Source of the DNA: Asaia bogorensis_B
GTDB taxonomy: Bacteria; Pseudomonadota; Alphaproteobacteria; Acetobacterales; Acetobacteraceae
DNA: 64,000 bases
Direction: 5' to 3' (one strand)
NCBI RefSeq assembly: GCF_900465315.1
Contig: NZ_UBIX01000006.1
Both the position numbers and the translations under genes were made by a program. Below the pieces are notes generated by a model. The model saw only the letters and a program-made list of their open reading frames with translations, was not told the DNA's origin and searched no databases. Positions 8,743-18,684 of this stretch are shown here, in pieces. How positions within the stretch are numbered: position 1 is the stretch's first letter; every line of letters starts with the position of its first letter.

Positions 8743-8857
8743 GGCGTTTGTTACAACGCTGTGACGGGTGTGGTTTCCCATTCGGGTGACAATGCTCTAA
8801 ACCTGCCCGGACCATGACGCTCTGGCGTCTTTCCGTGGCAGGGTTCATCACACGTCA

Positions 8858-11452
8858 ATGCTAGCAAATTTCATCGGATCGATCGTCTCGTTCTGCGCAA
8901 GGCGCGCCCTTGTTATCGTCGCTCTCTTTGCGGTGCTTACAGCCGGCAGTCTGGTGCTGACGGCGCAACGCCTTGGTGTGACAACCAATACTGATGAAAT
9001 GTTTGCAGCCAGCCTACCCTGGAAACAGCGTGGCGCAGAGCTGAGCCAGCTTTTCCCGCAGAATGACGACCTGATGGTGGCCATCATCAAGGCCGACATG
9101 CCAGAGCAGGGCCGGGCGACAGCCCGTGAACTGGCCCGTATCCTGCGCGCCGATCACAAGAATTTCCGTACCGTTCGCCTGCCTGACGACTCGCCCTTCC
9201 TTGAAAATCATGGGCTGCTTTATCTCGACAAGCCGGTTCTGGGCACGCTGCTCGATTCCATCGTGGCAGCGCAGCCCTTTCTGGGGACGCTTTCGGCCGA
9301 TCCGTCATCGCGCGGTATCTTCACGGCCCTTGGGCTGATGGGCGAGGGGCTGTCGGCGGGTGAGGATATCCCCGAGAGCTTCACGCCAGAGCTTCGCGGC
9401 TTTGCCACAGCACTGAATGATGCCGCCAGCGGTCACCCGAAAGATCTGTCATGGCAGAATCTTCTGGCGGGTCCGCTGGGCGATATGGCGGGCAACTACC
9501 AGTATGTCATCACGCAGCCGCATCAGGATTTTGGTTCGCTTCAGCCGGGTGGTGAGGCAAGCGCCGCCATGCGCCGTGCCATCGATTCCCTGCCATTCGT
9601 CAGAAGCGGCAACGCAATCGCCATGATCACCGGCCCGGTGCAGCTCAGCGATGAGGAGTTCTCGACCGTTGCCCATGGCATGGGTTTTGGTCTGCTGACC
9701 TCGCTCGTACTGGTGGCGTGCTGGCTGGTTCTGGCCGTGCGCTCTGTACGCGTGATCGTGCCGATCCTGATCACGCTCGTTATCGGTCTGCTGCTGACGA
9801 CAGGCTTTGCCGCCCTCGCCGTGGGCAAGCTCAATCTGATTTCTGTCGCGTTTGCCGTTCTCTTTGTCGGTATCGCTGTCGATTTCGCGATCCAGTTCTC
9901 TGTCCGCTTCAGGGGGCAGCGTCTGGCATCGGGTGAGGCCATGGCGCCTGCCGAGGCGCTGGCCGAGACGGGCCGCGAGACGGGGCATCAGATTCTGGTG
10001 GCGGCTCTGGCAACGGCGGCGGGTTTCCTTGCCTTCGTTCCAACCAATTTCGTGGGCGTGGCCCAGCTTGGCCTGATTGCCGGTATCGGCATGATCATCG
10101 CCTTCCTGTGTACCATGACCCTGCTGCCGGCCCTGCTGCATCTGTTCCGTGCGCGTCTGAGCCGGGGCATGCCCGGTTTCGCCAGCCTTGCACCGGCCGA
10201 CGGTTTCCTGCGTCGTTTCCGCAAGCTCATCCTGGCATTCTACGCCATTCTGGCCCTGACCGGCATTGCGCTCATTCCGCGCCTCAGCTTTGACGCCGAT
10301 CCTCTGCACACCAAGAATCCGGACACCGAGGGAATGCGCGCGCTTCATCTGCTAGAGCAGGATCCGCGCGCCTCGCCCTATGATGGCGAGGTGATCGTGC
10401 CGAACCTGAAGGTCGCCGCAGAACGGGCCAAGCAGTTCGACGCGCTGCCGAGTGTTTCCTCGGTCATGTGGCTGGGCATGTTCGTGCCGGAAGATCAGAC
10501 CGAGAAGCTCGCGATGATCAAGGACACGGCGTCGATCCTGCTGCCGACGCTGGTGGGTCAGGAAGTGCAGCCTGCGCCCGATGCCAATGCCCTTCGCGCC
10601 AGCGCAGCCTCGGCAGCGGCCAAGCTGGGCGCCGTGATCGACAAGACTGCGCCCGACTCACCGCTGCGCGACATCCAGAAAGCCCTAGCAACACTCGCCA
10701 AGGCGCCGGATGATCGGATCATGGCGGCCAATACCGCTCTCACGCGCTTTCTGCCCGAGCAACTGGCTCAGCTTGTCGATGTGCTTCAGCCCACGCCGGT
10801 GACGATGGAAAGCATCCCGCAGGATATTGCGCGTGACTATGTGGCGCCGGATGGACGCGCCCTGCTGAAGGTTCTGCCCAAGGGGCGGATGTCCGACAGC
10901 AAGGTGCTTTATCGCTTCCTGCGCGACATGCAGTCGGTGGACAAGAATACGGCAGGCACGGCGCTTGAGGTGGTCGAGAGCGCCCGTACGATGGTTCATG
11001 CTTTCTCGACGGCGGCGATTTCGGCTCTGGTCATGATCGCCATCATCCTGTTTGTGGCTCTGCGCCGCCTGCTGGATATGGCGCTCGTTCTGGCCCCCCT
11101 GCTGCTTTCTGCGCTGATCACGGTCATTCTGATCGTGACGGTGCCCGAGACACTGAATTTCGCCAATATCATCGCGTTGCCCCTGCTGCTTGGCGTAGGG
11201 GTGTCGTTCAACATCTATTTCGTGATGAACTGGCGTGCGGGCATCAAGAGCCCGCTGACATCGCCGACGGCGCGCGCGGTCCTGTTCTCGGCCCTGACAA
11301 CGGGGACGGCATTCGGGTCGCTTGCCGCTTCGCAGCATCCGGGCACGGCCAGTATGGGGCGGCTACTGCTCATGTCGCTGGCCTGCACATTGCTTGCCAC
11401 GCTGACCTTCATTCCTGCCCTGCTGCCCAAGCGCAGCATCGACAAGGAATAG
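8858..11452 (+). CDS. hpnN: Hopanoid-associated RND transporter HpnN
   Basis: The 864-residue protein is an RND/MMPL-type membrane transporter. HpnN proteins are thought to move hopanoids from the inner to the outer membrane. There is one N-terminal membrane segment (about 15-35), a first large periplasmic loop, a five- to six-helix MMPL block (about 270-450, with LFVGIAVDFAIQFSVRFRGQ), a second loop and a second MMPL block (about 705-860, with LLLGVGVSFNIYFVMNW). Length and domain order match the family. No other hpn gene is visible nearby; the gene follows ribH after 115 bp and may have its own promoter. Confidence 0.9.
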   Translation: MLANFIGSIVSFCARRALVIVALFAVLTAGSLVLTAQRLGVTTNTDEMFAASLPWKQRGAELSQLFPQNDDLMVAIIKADMPEQGRATARELARILRADHKNFRTVRLPDDSPFLENHGLLYLDKPVLGTLLDSIVAAQPFLGTLSADPSSRGIFTALGLMGEGLSAGEDIPESFTPELRGFATALNDAASGHPKDLSWQNLLAGPLGDMAGNYQYVITQPHQDFGSLQPGGEASAAMRRAIDSLPFVRSGNAIAMITGPVQLSDEEFSTVAHGMGFGLLTSLVLVACWLVLAVRSVRVIVPILITLVIGLLLTTGFAALAVGKLNLISVAFAVLFVGIAVDFAIQFSVRFRGQRLASGEAMAPAEALAETGRETGHQILVAALATAAGFLAFVPTNFVGVAQLGLIAGIGMIIAFLCTMTLLPALLHLFRARLSRGMPGFASLAPADGFLRRFRKLILAFYAILALTGIALIPRLSFDADPLHTKNPDTEGMRALHLLEQDPRASPYDGEVIVPNLKVAAERAKQFDALPSVSSVMWLGMFVPEDQTEKLAMIKDTASILLPTLVGQEVQPAPDANALRASAASAAAKLGAVIDKTAPDSPLRDIQKALATLAKAPDDRIMAANTALTRFLPEQLAQLVDVLQPTPVTMESIPQDIARDYVAPDGRALLKVLPKGRMSDSKVLYRFLRDMQSVDKNTAGTALEVVESARTMVHAFSTAAISALVMIAIILFVALRRLLDMALVLAPLLLSALITVILIVTVPETLNFANIIALPLLLGVGVSFNIYFVMNWRAGIKSPLTSPTARAVLFSALTTGTAFGSLAASQHPGTASMGRLLLMSLACTLLATLTFIPALLPKRSIDKE

Positions 11453-11613
11453 CCGCTTCATCCGCAAGACGGGGGCGCCTGCCAAAGCCGAGGCATTGTG
11501 ACCCCCGTGTGCTGGTTTCCTCCGGTTGCGGGTTTGCGGAAAAAAAATCGGACTGGTCAGGCACGGATTGGCGATGCTAGGACCGAGGCCTAACGTTTCC
11601 GTGAGCAGTTTCT

Positions 11614-13074
11614 TTGGTTCTAAGTCACTTCTTTCGCTGGAGCCTGGCCGCCGCCTGTCTTGCAGGTATGTCAGCCCCGATGCCGGGCTGGGCCGCCGAT
11701 GATGACGATGAGGAAACCGGCTCGGAACCCAGCTATCAGATCAATGATCCCTTTCCTGACCGGCCCTTGCAGCCCACCAGCGTGCCGGCATTCGGTCAGC
11801 CCAAGGCCGTATTCTATAATCCCTTTGGCCTGACGGACTGGTTGCGTCGCCACGGGATCGGGCTGCTGCTCGACAATATCAATGAATATGCAGCCGCCGT
11901 CACCACACCCACACGCCATGTCGGCGATTACCGACAGGGCTCGAGCAATGCCGGGCAATATGCCCTTTCGCTGAATGTGGACTGGGAGCGCATTGCGCAT
12001 ATCAGGGGCTTTGCCACGCATATGGTCGTGACGGGGCGCTATGGCACGCCTGCCAACCGCATGTTCGGCGACTGGCTGAACCACTCCTCCGAAATCTATG
12101 GCGGGGGCGGCAATGTGGTGGTGCATCTCGTCATGGCCTATGGCGAAGAGACGCTGTATGGCGGCAAGCTCTCGATTGCGGCGGGGCGCATGGCCGAACT
12201 CTCCGACTTCGTGGCCAGCCCGCTTTTCTGCACTTTCCAGATCAACGCCATTTGCGGTCGCCCCCGTGCGGCAGCCGATACCGGATACGCCTCGACCTTT
12301 CCGGCGGGGAACTGGGGTCTGCGTGTGCGCGGCCGCCCCTTGCCGCAATCCTATATCCAGCTTGGCCTGTATCTGACCGAAGAGGGCATGTTTGCCTATT
12401 CGATGAACCGCAGCGGCTTCAAGTTCAACAGCGCCTATATCAATGGTGTGCGTATGCCGCTCGAACTGGGCTGGGAGCCAAGGGCGCGCGGCCATTTACC
12501 CGGCCATTACAAGATTGGTGCGGCACTCACGACCACCCCGCTTTCCGATATCCACGAGGACCAGTATGGCCAGCCCTATGCCGTGACAGGGCTGAACCAG
12601 CGCCAGCATCGTGCCAGCTATAATGCCTGGGTGCTGATGGATCAGAAAATCACGACCTATCGCAAGGACAAGGCGGGACAGGATACGGATTCCGGCCTGA
12701 CGGCGCTCTGGGGCTTTCTCTATAATGACGGGCGCGTGGCGCTGCGCCACTGGCAGGTCTATGGCGGTCTTATCAGCCGTGGGACTTTCGCCTCCCGCCC
12801 TGAGGACACCATCGCTCTGGCCTTCAGCTACACGGCAATGTCGCCGGGCGTGCAGCGCACCGAGGAATTACTGCGCGCGAGGGGGGAGGTACTGCCCTAC
12901 CGTGCCACCGGTATCCAGCGTCATGCCGTCGTCATGGAGGCCAATTACGGCTGGCATGCCTGGCGCGGTATTCTCATGCAGCCGATGGTTGAGCTGTTCG
13001 TGCGACCCAACGGGCAGGGAAACCTCAAAGACGCCGTCCTGCTTGGCTTCAAGTCCCATGTGGAGTTCCTCTGA
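11614..13074 (+). CDS. OprB-family carbohydrate-selective porin
   Basis: The 486-residue product carries a signal peptide (FFRWSLAAACLAG core, cleavage after GWA near residue 27) and an acidic stretch of Asp/Glu directly after it. The remainder is an outer-membrane beta-barrel pattern of alternating aromatic and Gly residues, with OprB hallmarks such as GRMAELSDF, FPAGNWGLRVRGRP and YNAWVLMDQ. OprB-like porins allow diffusion of glucose and other sugars, which fits the oxidative sugar metabolism of acetic acid bacteria. The first possible start after an in-frame stop is a TTG at 11614, and it gives an intact signal peptide. Confidence 0.88.
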   Translation: MVLSHFFRWSLAAACLAGMSAPMPGWAADDDDEETGSEPSYQINDPFPDRPLQPTSVPAFGQPKAVFYNPFGLTDWLRRHGIGLLLDNINEYAAAVTTPTRHVGDYRQGSSNAGQYALSLNVDWERIAHIRGFATHMVVTGRYGTPANRMFGDWLNHSSEIYGGGGNVVVHLVMAYGEETLYGGKLSIAAGRMAELSDFVASPLFCTFQINAICGRPRAAADTGYASTFPAGNWGLRVRGRPLPQSYIQLGLYLTEEGMFAYSMNRSGFKFNSAYINGVRMPLELGWEPRARGHLPGHYKIGAALTTTPLSDIHEDQYGQPYAVTGLNQRQHRASYNAWVLMDQKITTYRKDKAGQDTDSGLTALWGFLYNDGRVALRHWQVYGGLISRGTFASRPEDTIALAFSYTAMSPGVQRTEELLRARGEVLPYRATGIQRHAVVMEANYGWHAWRGILMQPMVELFVRPNGQGNLKDAVLLGFKSHVEFL

Positions 13075-13206
13075 ACAACCGGAACCGGCCTGATGGTCAT
13101 GATCGGTTGAGAACGCATCTTTCATGGTCGCCTGCATTTTTGCCGATGCATCGACTGGCTCCGCCGTGCCATGCTCTGTGACGTTATGTTTCACGGAGAA
13201 TGATTC

Positions 13207-13956
13207 ATGGATGCCCAGATTGATGGTTCGTTGTTCCCCGTACTCCGCATCGCCCTCCAGCCCGGCGAGACGCTCATGGCTGAAACGGGCGAGCTTTCCT
13301 GGAAAAGCCCCCATGTCTCGCTGGAAACCAGCACGTCAGGGGCCGGGCAAAGCGGATTCATGGGCACCATCTCGCGCATGATTGCAGGAGGCGGGCTGTT
13401 CATGACCCGTTATCGCGCTGAAGGGGCTCCCGGCATCGTTGCCTTCGCCGCCAAGATACCGGGGCATATCACCGAGCATACGCTCGATGGATCGCGGGCC
13501 TATCTCGTGCATCGTCATGGCTTCATCGCTGGTACCGAAGGGGTCCGCCTCGACATGGCTTTCCAGCGCAAGCTCGGCGCGGGGCTGTTTGGCGGGGAGG
13601 GATTCATCCTCCAGCGCATCTCGGGTTACGGTCAGTTCTGGGCGGAGCTGGGCGGCGAGATCGTGGCCCATGATCTTGCACCCGGAGAACAGATCGATGT
13701 GCATCCCGGTCATGTCGGCATGTTCGAGGAGAGTGTGCAGTTTGATATCACGACACTGCCCGGCATACGCAACAAGCTTTTCGGGGGCGATGGTGTGTTT
13801 CTGGCCCGTTTGACCGGGCCGGGGCGCATCTGGCTGCAGACACTCACCTTGTCCAATCTCGCCGGAGCGCTCAGCCCCTATCTCGGGATGACGGAAGCGA
13901 CAGGCGCAGCTGAAGGCACTCTGCTCGGCTCCTTGGTGCGTAAGGCGTTCGACTGA
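13207..13956 (+). CDS. AIM24-family (TIGR00266) protein
   Basis: The 249-residue protein matches the AIM24/DUF124 family, a beta-rich fold found in bacteria and mitochondria with no firm biochemical function. Typical segments are LQPGETLMAETGELSWKS, the GGGLFMTRYRA stretch, LGAGLFGGEGFILQRISG, and DVHPGHVGMFEESV, followed by KLFGGDGVFLARLTGPG and QTLTLSNLAG. It is preceded by 132 bp without a gene and is followed by a convergent operon, so it is probably monocistronic. Confidence 0.88.
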   Translation: MDAQIDGSLFPVLRIALQPGETLMAETGELSWKSPHVSLETSTSGAGQSGFMGTISRMIAGGGLFMTRYRAEGAPGIVAFAAKIPGHITEHTLDGSRAYLVHRHGFIAGTEGVRLDMAFQRKLGAGLFGGEGFILQRISGYGQFWAELGGEIVAHDLAPGEQIDVHPGHVGMFEESVQFDITTLPGIRNKLFGGDGVFLARLTGPGRIWLQTLTLSNLAGALSPYLGMTEATGAAEGTLLGSLVRKAFD

Positions 13957-13983
13957 TCCATGCGCCGCGCGATACGCCCTGTC

Positions 13984-14751
13984 TCAGGGCAGTCGCGCCT
14001 CGCGCAATCTGGTGAGGAGCTTTTTCTCGGCCGGAGGATGCGCGTAGAGCGTTTCCAGAGGAACAGCGTCATGGCCAAGCATCCAGGCGACTTCCAGATG
14101 ATAGAGTCGATAGAGTTTGCTTCGGCGCACATCCATTGAGGGATCATGGGCCTGGAATCGTGCCAGATTATATCGCATATCAAAGTCACCGCCCTTGCCG
14201 ATGAGATCGGCATAGCCTTCATTGAGCCATGTGGGGCGGGTCAGGGCAAAGAAGCGTCCGAAGCTGCGGCCCTGCATCACATGCGTCGCCTCATGGGCAA
14301 TGTAATAGGCGAGCGGGCGTTCCTTCGCATCTGCCATCGGCCCGGCATGGGAAGGGATGATCCTGTTATGAGGGATATCCGATTCACGAAGATAGATATT
14401 GGATGTGAGCGGCGCGATCACGATGCCCCCGACGCTTGGGTGAAACAGCCCATAGATCTGTAACCGCCAGCGCGCGTTGCAGAAAAAGATGTGGAAGTGC
14501 TGCTGTGGCGTATAGAGGCTCGATGTCTGCAAGCGCCGCGTCGCGTCGTCCAGAATGATAGTGATATGGCTGTCGATAGGGCGATCCGACCAGAGATCGA
14601 ACTGCCGATACTGCATCCGATAGGCAAAAGCCGGTTCAGGATAAGCCAGGACACCTAGATAGGTGGCGACCAGCCCAGCCAGAGCCAGCGCCCCACGGCG
14701 CAGCCAAAGCAACAGCGTCGTCACGCGCGAGGGCGCTGTTGCCGGAGGCAC
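13984..14751 (-). CDS. Membrane-anchored HEXXH metallopeptidase-like protein
   Basis: The 255-residue product has one N-terminal membrane segment (about residues 18-38) and a zinc peptidase signature, HEATH at 153-157. Glu178 in WLNEGYADL is 21 residues after the second His, the spacing of gluzincins. The layout resembles the peptidase MA-like group rather than M48. The catalytic part probably faces the periplasm. Its stop lies near the start of no other minus-strand gene, while cysE ends 17 bp upstream of its start, so it is likely the last gene of a UbiH-cysE-peptidase operon. The substrate is unknown. Confidence 0.7.
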   Translation of the reverse strand: MPPATAPSRVTTLLLWLRRGALALAGLVATYLGVLAYPEPAFAYRMQYRQFDLWSDRPIDSHITIILDDATRRLQTSSLYTPQQHFHIFFCNARWRLQIYGLFHPSVGGIVIAPLTSNIYLRESDIPHNRIIPSHAGPMADAKERPLAYYIAHEATHVMQGRSFGRFFALTRPTWLNEGYADLIGKGGDFDMRYNLARFQAHDPSMDVRRSKLYRLYHLEVAWMLGHDAVPLETLYAHPPAEKKLLTRLREARLP

Positions 14752-14768
14752 TCCTGAAGGCCTTGATG

Positions 14769-15593
14769 TCAGATCACATAATCCACGGGAGGCAGACGCT
14801 GATCCATGCCCAGAGCTGGCATGGAGGTATGGCGCGTGCCGATGCGACGTGCGGGATTGCCCACAACCGTTGTGTAAGGTGGTACGCTCTCGAGCACGAC
14901 AGAGCCCGCGCCCACCTTGGCGCCTTCGCCAAGTTCGATATTACCCAGCACGATGGCTCCGGCTCCCACAAGAACGCCCCGCCGGACCTTGGGGTGACGA
15001 TCGCCGGTTTCCTTGCCCGTCCCGCCGAGAGTAACGCCCTGGAGAAGCGAAACATCGTCTTCAATGATGCAGGTTTCACCCACCACGATGCCTGCCCCAT
15101 GATCAAACACCAGACGCCGTCCGAGACGGGCGGCGGGGTGAATGTCGAGACCGAAGCGTTCACTCACAAGGCTTTGCAGATGGCGGGCAAGATGCTGGCG
15201 GTTATGGCACCAGAGCCAGTGGGCGATACGATAGGCCTGGATGGCGTGATAGCCCTTGAAGAACAGGAAGGGGGTCACGTAATCCGGGCAAGCGGCATCG
15301 CGCTCGCAGATCGCGATCATGTCTTCGGCCGCGGCTTCAGCAATTTCAGGTTTTTCAGCTAGTGCCGATGTGACGAGCGCAGACAGCACCGGAGCCGAAA
15401 GTGCGCGATCAGCCAGTTTGGTGCCGAGCAGCGCCGCGAGAGCCCCCTGGAAATTGCGGTGATCGCTGATGCCTGTCGCAAACACACCCTGAATCAGCAC
15501 ATCGCAGCAGACATCGCTTTGCTTGAGCATTTCCTGCCATACGACGCCCAGATCGGGCGCTGTGGGCGATGTCTGATCGGGTAATGTGCTCAT
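14769..15593 (-). CDS. cysE: Serine O-acetyltransferase
   Basis: CysE makes O-acetylserine from serine and acetyl-CoA, the entry step of cysteine synthesis. The 274-residue protein has the N-terminal helical domain and then the left-handed beta-helix with DIHPAARLGRRLVFDHG (catalytic Asp-His region), GIVVGETCIIEDDVSLLQG and VTLGGTGKETGDRHPK. The hexapeptide repeats end with VGNPARRIG. The start overlaps the stop of the upstream hydroxylase gene by four bases, which indicates one transcript. The length is close to the usual 270. Confidence 0.95.
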   Translation of the reverse strand: MSTLPDQTSPTAPDLGVVWQEMLKQSDVCCDVLIQGVFATGISDHRNFQGALAALLGTKLADRALSAPVLSALVTSALAEKPEIAEAAAEDMIAICERDAACPDYVTPFLFFKGYHAIQAYRIAHWLWCHNRQHLARHLQSLVSERFGLDIHPAARLGRRLVFDHGAGIVVGETCIIEDDVSLLQGVTLGGTGKETGDRHPKVRRGVLVGAGAIVLGNIELGEGAKVGAGSVVLESVPPYTTVVGNPARRIGTRHTSMPALGMDQRLPPVDYVI

Positions 15594-16813
15594 AATCCCA
15601 TGGCCTTCTTCACGAATGTGCGGCGCAGGCCTGGCAGGCGGCTCATCACGCCCAGCCCAAGATCACGCCCGAAACGCAGAAGAGGATTGTCATTGCCGAA
15701 CAGGCGTTCAAGCCCGTCACAAGCCGCCATGATCGCCATGTTATGGGGGCGCACCTGACGCTGGTAGCGTGCAAGCAGATCTGCGCCGCCGAGATCGCCC
15801 CCGCTGGCAAACCGCGTTTCCAGAAGGGCGGAAAGGGCGATGATGTCCTTGAACCCGACATTCAGGCCCTGTCCGGCAATCGGGTGCAGTCCGTGGGCGG
15901 AATCGCCCGCGAGCGCAAGCCGCGGTGCCGTGTAACGCTGGGCATATTGCGCCGAAAGCGGATAGATCCAGCGTCGGCCGACCGGAACGGCCTTGCCTAC
16001 ATCATCGCCAAGACGCTGCATGATGGCATTGGCAAAGGCTGCTTCATCAAGCGCGTAGAACCGCTCGGCGCGTCGTGTCGCCTCTGCCCAGACGATCGCT
16101 GAACGATAGGGATGCTCGGCCGTGGGCGGCAGGGGGAGGCGTGCAAACGGCCCCTGAGGGAGAAAATGTTCGAGCGCCCTGTCGTCATGTGGGCGCTCAT
16201 GATGAATGATGCTGATCAGTCCGCACTGATTATAGGGCAGGCGTGTGACCATGATGCCCGCCTGCTGGCGTAGCGGGCTCTGCCGCCCCTCTGCGGCAAT
16301 GACGAGCGGTGCCTGGTAGACCGGTCCGGATTTGAGCGTGATCTCGACATGATCGGCGCCAAATTCGAAGCGCCCCGTATCAGGCGCGGCAATGTCGAGA
16401 GCGCCTTCATGCGTCGTCAGGGCATGGTTGAGGGCCGCACGCAGGTCGCGCGCCTCGATCATCCATCCGAATGGCGTCGCTTCACCATTTTCGATCGGTG
16501 CATCCTCCGGACCAAAGCGCAGGCCATGGGGGGAGGCTGGCTCGCCGGGGCGGCCATCACTGACGGTGATGCTGCGTATGGGCTGCGACGGGGAGGGGAG
16601 GTGCTGCCAGATACCGGCCGCTACCAGCATGCGGCGTGAGCCTTCGGTGATGGCATAGGCGCGCCCGTCGAGCGAGGGATGTTCCATACCCGGCAGGGGA
16701 GACCGGTCGATGAGCAGAACCCGAAGCCCCGAGGCCGCAAGGCGACAGGCCAGAGTGGCCCCAACCGGGCCAGCGCCGTTGATGCAGATATCGACCTGTC
16801 GCATGGGGTTCAT
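15590..16813 (-). CDS. UbiH/UbiF-family FAD-dependent hydroxylase
   Basis: The 407-residue product is a flavoprotein monooxygenase of the ubiquinone-biosynthesis group, which hydroxylates the quinone ring. Motifs are the dinucleotide fold GAGPVGATLACRLAASG (from residue 13), the middle region with VIAAEGRQSPLR, and the FAD-binding LALAGDSAHGLHPIAGQGLN near residue 300. It could be UbiH, UbiF, UbiI or UbiL; sequence reading alone does not separate them. It overlaps cysE downstream and is divergent from glnK, with 170 bp between them. Confidence 0.88.
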   Translation of the reverse strand: MNPMRQVDICINGAGPVGATLACRLAASGLRVLLIDRSPLPGMEHPSLDGRAYAITEGSRRMLVAAGIWQHLPSPSQPIRSITVSDGRPGEPASPHGLRFGPEDAPIENGEATPFGWMIEARDLRAALNHALTTHEGALDIAAPDTGRFEFGADHVEITLKSGPVYQAPLVIAAEGRQSPLRQQAGIMVTRLPYNQCGLISIIHHERPHDDRALEHFLPQGPFARLPLPPTAEHPYRSAIVWAEATRRAERFYALDEAAFANAIMQRLGDDVGKAVPVGRRWIYPLSAQYAQRYTAPRLALAGDSAHGLHPIAGQGLNVGFKDIIALSALLETRFASGGDLGGADLLARYQRQVRPHNMAIMAACDGLERLFGNDNPLLRFGRDLGLGVMSRLPGLRRTFVKKAMGL

Positions 16814-16983
16814 TTCTCCGCAGCATTGTTGACCGTGGCTTTTTTAATGCAGTCGCAGGAAATGGGAAATGGATCGTCATAGACCCTTGCCAATCTCGTT
16901 ATGAAACTGGCACGATTTGCGTTCATGAGAACTGGCGGAGCTGTTTCTATAAACAGAAGCCGTTTGCGGTGCGGAGGAATGTA

Positions 16984-17322
16984 ATGAAGCTCATTACGGC
17001 GATCATCAAGCCGTTCAAGCTGGACGACGTCCGTGAAGCGTTGACCCCATTAGGGGTACAGGGCCTAACGGTTACCGAGATCAAGGGTTTCGGCCGTCAG
17101 AAAGGACAGACGGAGATTTACAGAGGCGCTGAATATCAGGTCAGCTTCTTGCCGAAGGTCAAGATCGAGATCGCTGTCAGTGATGACATCGTCGATGAAG
17201 TCGTTGATGCGATTCTCAACGCCGCCCGCACCGGCAAGATCGGCGATGGCAAGATCTTCGTCTCGCCTCTCGACAGCGTCATCCGCATCCGAACCGGCGA
17301 AACGGGAGAAACTGCCATATGA
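16984..17322 (+). CDS. glnK: PII nitrogen regulatory protein
   Basis: The 112-residue protein is a PII trimer subunit that senses 2-oxoglutarate and ATP/ADP and controls ammonium uptake. It begins MKLITAIIKPFKLDDVREAL, has the uridylylated Tyr51 in the T-loop (EIYRGAEYQV) and ends with the C-loop region VIRIRTGE. The ATG at 16984 gives the standard family length; an upstream in-frame codon would add five residues. Its stop overlaps the amtB start in an ATGA. The glnK-amtB pairing implies that this PII blocks the ammonium channel when nitrogen is plentiful. Confidence 0.95.
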   Translation: MKLITAIIKPFKLDDVREALTPLGVQGLTVTEIKGFGRQKGQTEIYRGAEYQVSFLPKVKIEIAVSDDIVDEVVDAILNAARTGKIGDGKIFVSPLDSVIRIRTGETGETAI

Positions 17323-18659
17323 GCCGCGTTTTAAAGGTCCTTGCTCCTCTCGCTCTTTGCGCGCTTCCCCTGCCTGCCTTCGCAGCGCCTGCCGCGATTG
17401 ACACGGGTGACACGGCCTGGATGCTGGTCAGCACCGCCCTTGTGCTGCTGATGACCATTCCGGGTGTCGGCCTGTTCTACGCCGGCATGGTCCGCAAGAA
17501 GAATGTTCTTGCGACCCTTATCCAGTCCTTCGCCATCTGCTGTATTGCCAGCATCGTATGGCTGGTGATCGGCTACAGCCTTGCCTTCGGCACGGGCACG
17601 CCCTGGATTGGCGATATGTCGCGCTTCATGCTGAACGGCGTGGCCGAGCATATCAGCAAGGGGGTCGATCAGGCCTTCACCATGGGGGCCAATTCGGCCA
17701 ACCCTGTAGCGATGACGATTCCCGAGAGCGTCTGGGTAATGTTCCAGATGACTTTTGCGATCATCACGCCTGCCCTGATTGCTGGCAGCTTTGCCGAACG
17801 CATGAAGTTCTCGGCCCTGTGCGTGTTTACCGTGCTGTGGTCCCTGCTGGTTTATGCGCCGATTGCCCATTGGGTATGGAGCCCGCTCGGCTGGGTGGCC
17901 GGTATCGGCGCGGTCGATTTTGCCGGTGGTACCGTCGTTCATATCAACTCGGGTGTCGCGGGTCTTGTCGCTGCCCTCGTGATCGGCAAGCGCCGTGGTA
18001 TGGGTCATGACGACTTCTCGCCCTTCAACCTGACCTACGCCATCATCGGTGCCTCGCTTCTGTGGGTGGGCTGGTTCGGCTTCAATGCCGGTTCTGCCGG
18101 TGGCGCCAATGGCCGTGCAGGCATGGCCATGCTGACCACACAGATCGCGACCGCAGGTGGTGCAATGGCCTGGATGGCTGCCGAGTGGATCCACTCCCGC
18201 AAACCGACGGCTCTTGGCATCATCTCCGGCGCTGTAGCGGGTCTTGTGGCCATTACGCCGGCGGCAGGCTTCGTGCTGGCTGGTCCGGCGCTGATCATCG
18301 GCCTGGTGGCTGGCGTGGTGTGCTTCTGGGCCTCGGCCATTCTCAAGCCGCGCCTTGGTTATGATGACAGCCTCGATGCCTTTGGTGTGCACGGCACGGG
18401 CGGTATCGTAGGCGCTCTGCTGACCGGCGTGTTTGCCTATGGGCCGCTATCGGCAACGGATGCCAACCCGACAGGCGTCGTCGGTTCCTTCGCGCAGTTC
18501 GTCCGTCAGGCTGAAGCTGTGGGTGTGACCATTGTCTGGTGCGTGATCTTCACCTTCATCATCCTGAAGGTTATCGATCTCACAATCGGGCTACGTGTCA
18601 CGCGTGACGAGGAACTCGAAGGTCTGGACATGGTTCTGCATGGTGAGCGGATCAACTGA
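17319..18659 (+). CDS. amtB: Ammonium transporter AmtB
   Basis: The 446-residue protein starts with a cleavable signal sequence (LAPLALCALPLPAFAAPA) followed by eleven predicted membrane helices. Conserved channel elements are MTIPGVGLFYAGMVRKKN, WVMFQMTFAIITPALIAGSFAERMKF (split here into its parts), GGTVVHINSGVAGLVAA with the first pore His, and DDSLDAFGVHGTGGIVGALLTG with the second pore His. It conducts ammonia/ammonium across the inner membrane. The ATGA overlap with glnK shows translational coupling. Confidence 0.95.
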   Translation: MSRVLKVLAPLALCALPLPAFAAPAAIDTGDTAWMLVSTALVLLMTIPGVGLFYAGMVRKKNVLATLIQSFAICCIASIVWLVIGYSLAFGTGTPWIGDMSRFMLNGVAEHISKGVDQAFTMGANSANPVAMTIPESVWVMFQMTFAIITPALIAGSFAERMKFSALCVFTVLWSLLVYAPIAHWVWSPLGWVAGIGAVDFAGGTVVHINSGVAGLVAALVIGKRRGMGHDDFSPFNLTYAIIGASLLWVGWFGFNAGSAGGANGRAGMAMLTTQIATAGGAMAWMAAEWIHSRKPTALGIISGAVAGLVAITPAAGFVLAGPALIIGLVAGVVCFWASAILKPRLGYDDSLDAFGVHGTGGIVGALLTGVFAYGPLSATDANPTGVVGSFAQFVRQAEAVGVTIVWCVIFTFIILKVIDLTIGLRVTRDEELEGLDMVLHGERIN

Positions 18660-18684
18660 TCCGCACTCCTTACCCAACGGGAAT

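Noticed and set aside
16908..16920. Sigma-54-like promoter (TGGCACG...TTGC) ahead of glnK
   Set aside because: Only 8 bases lie between the GG and GC elements, whereas sigma-54 promoters need 10. The site fits the gene context but not the geometry.
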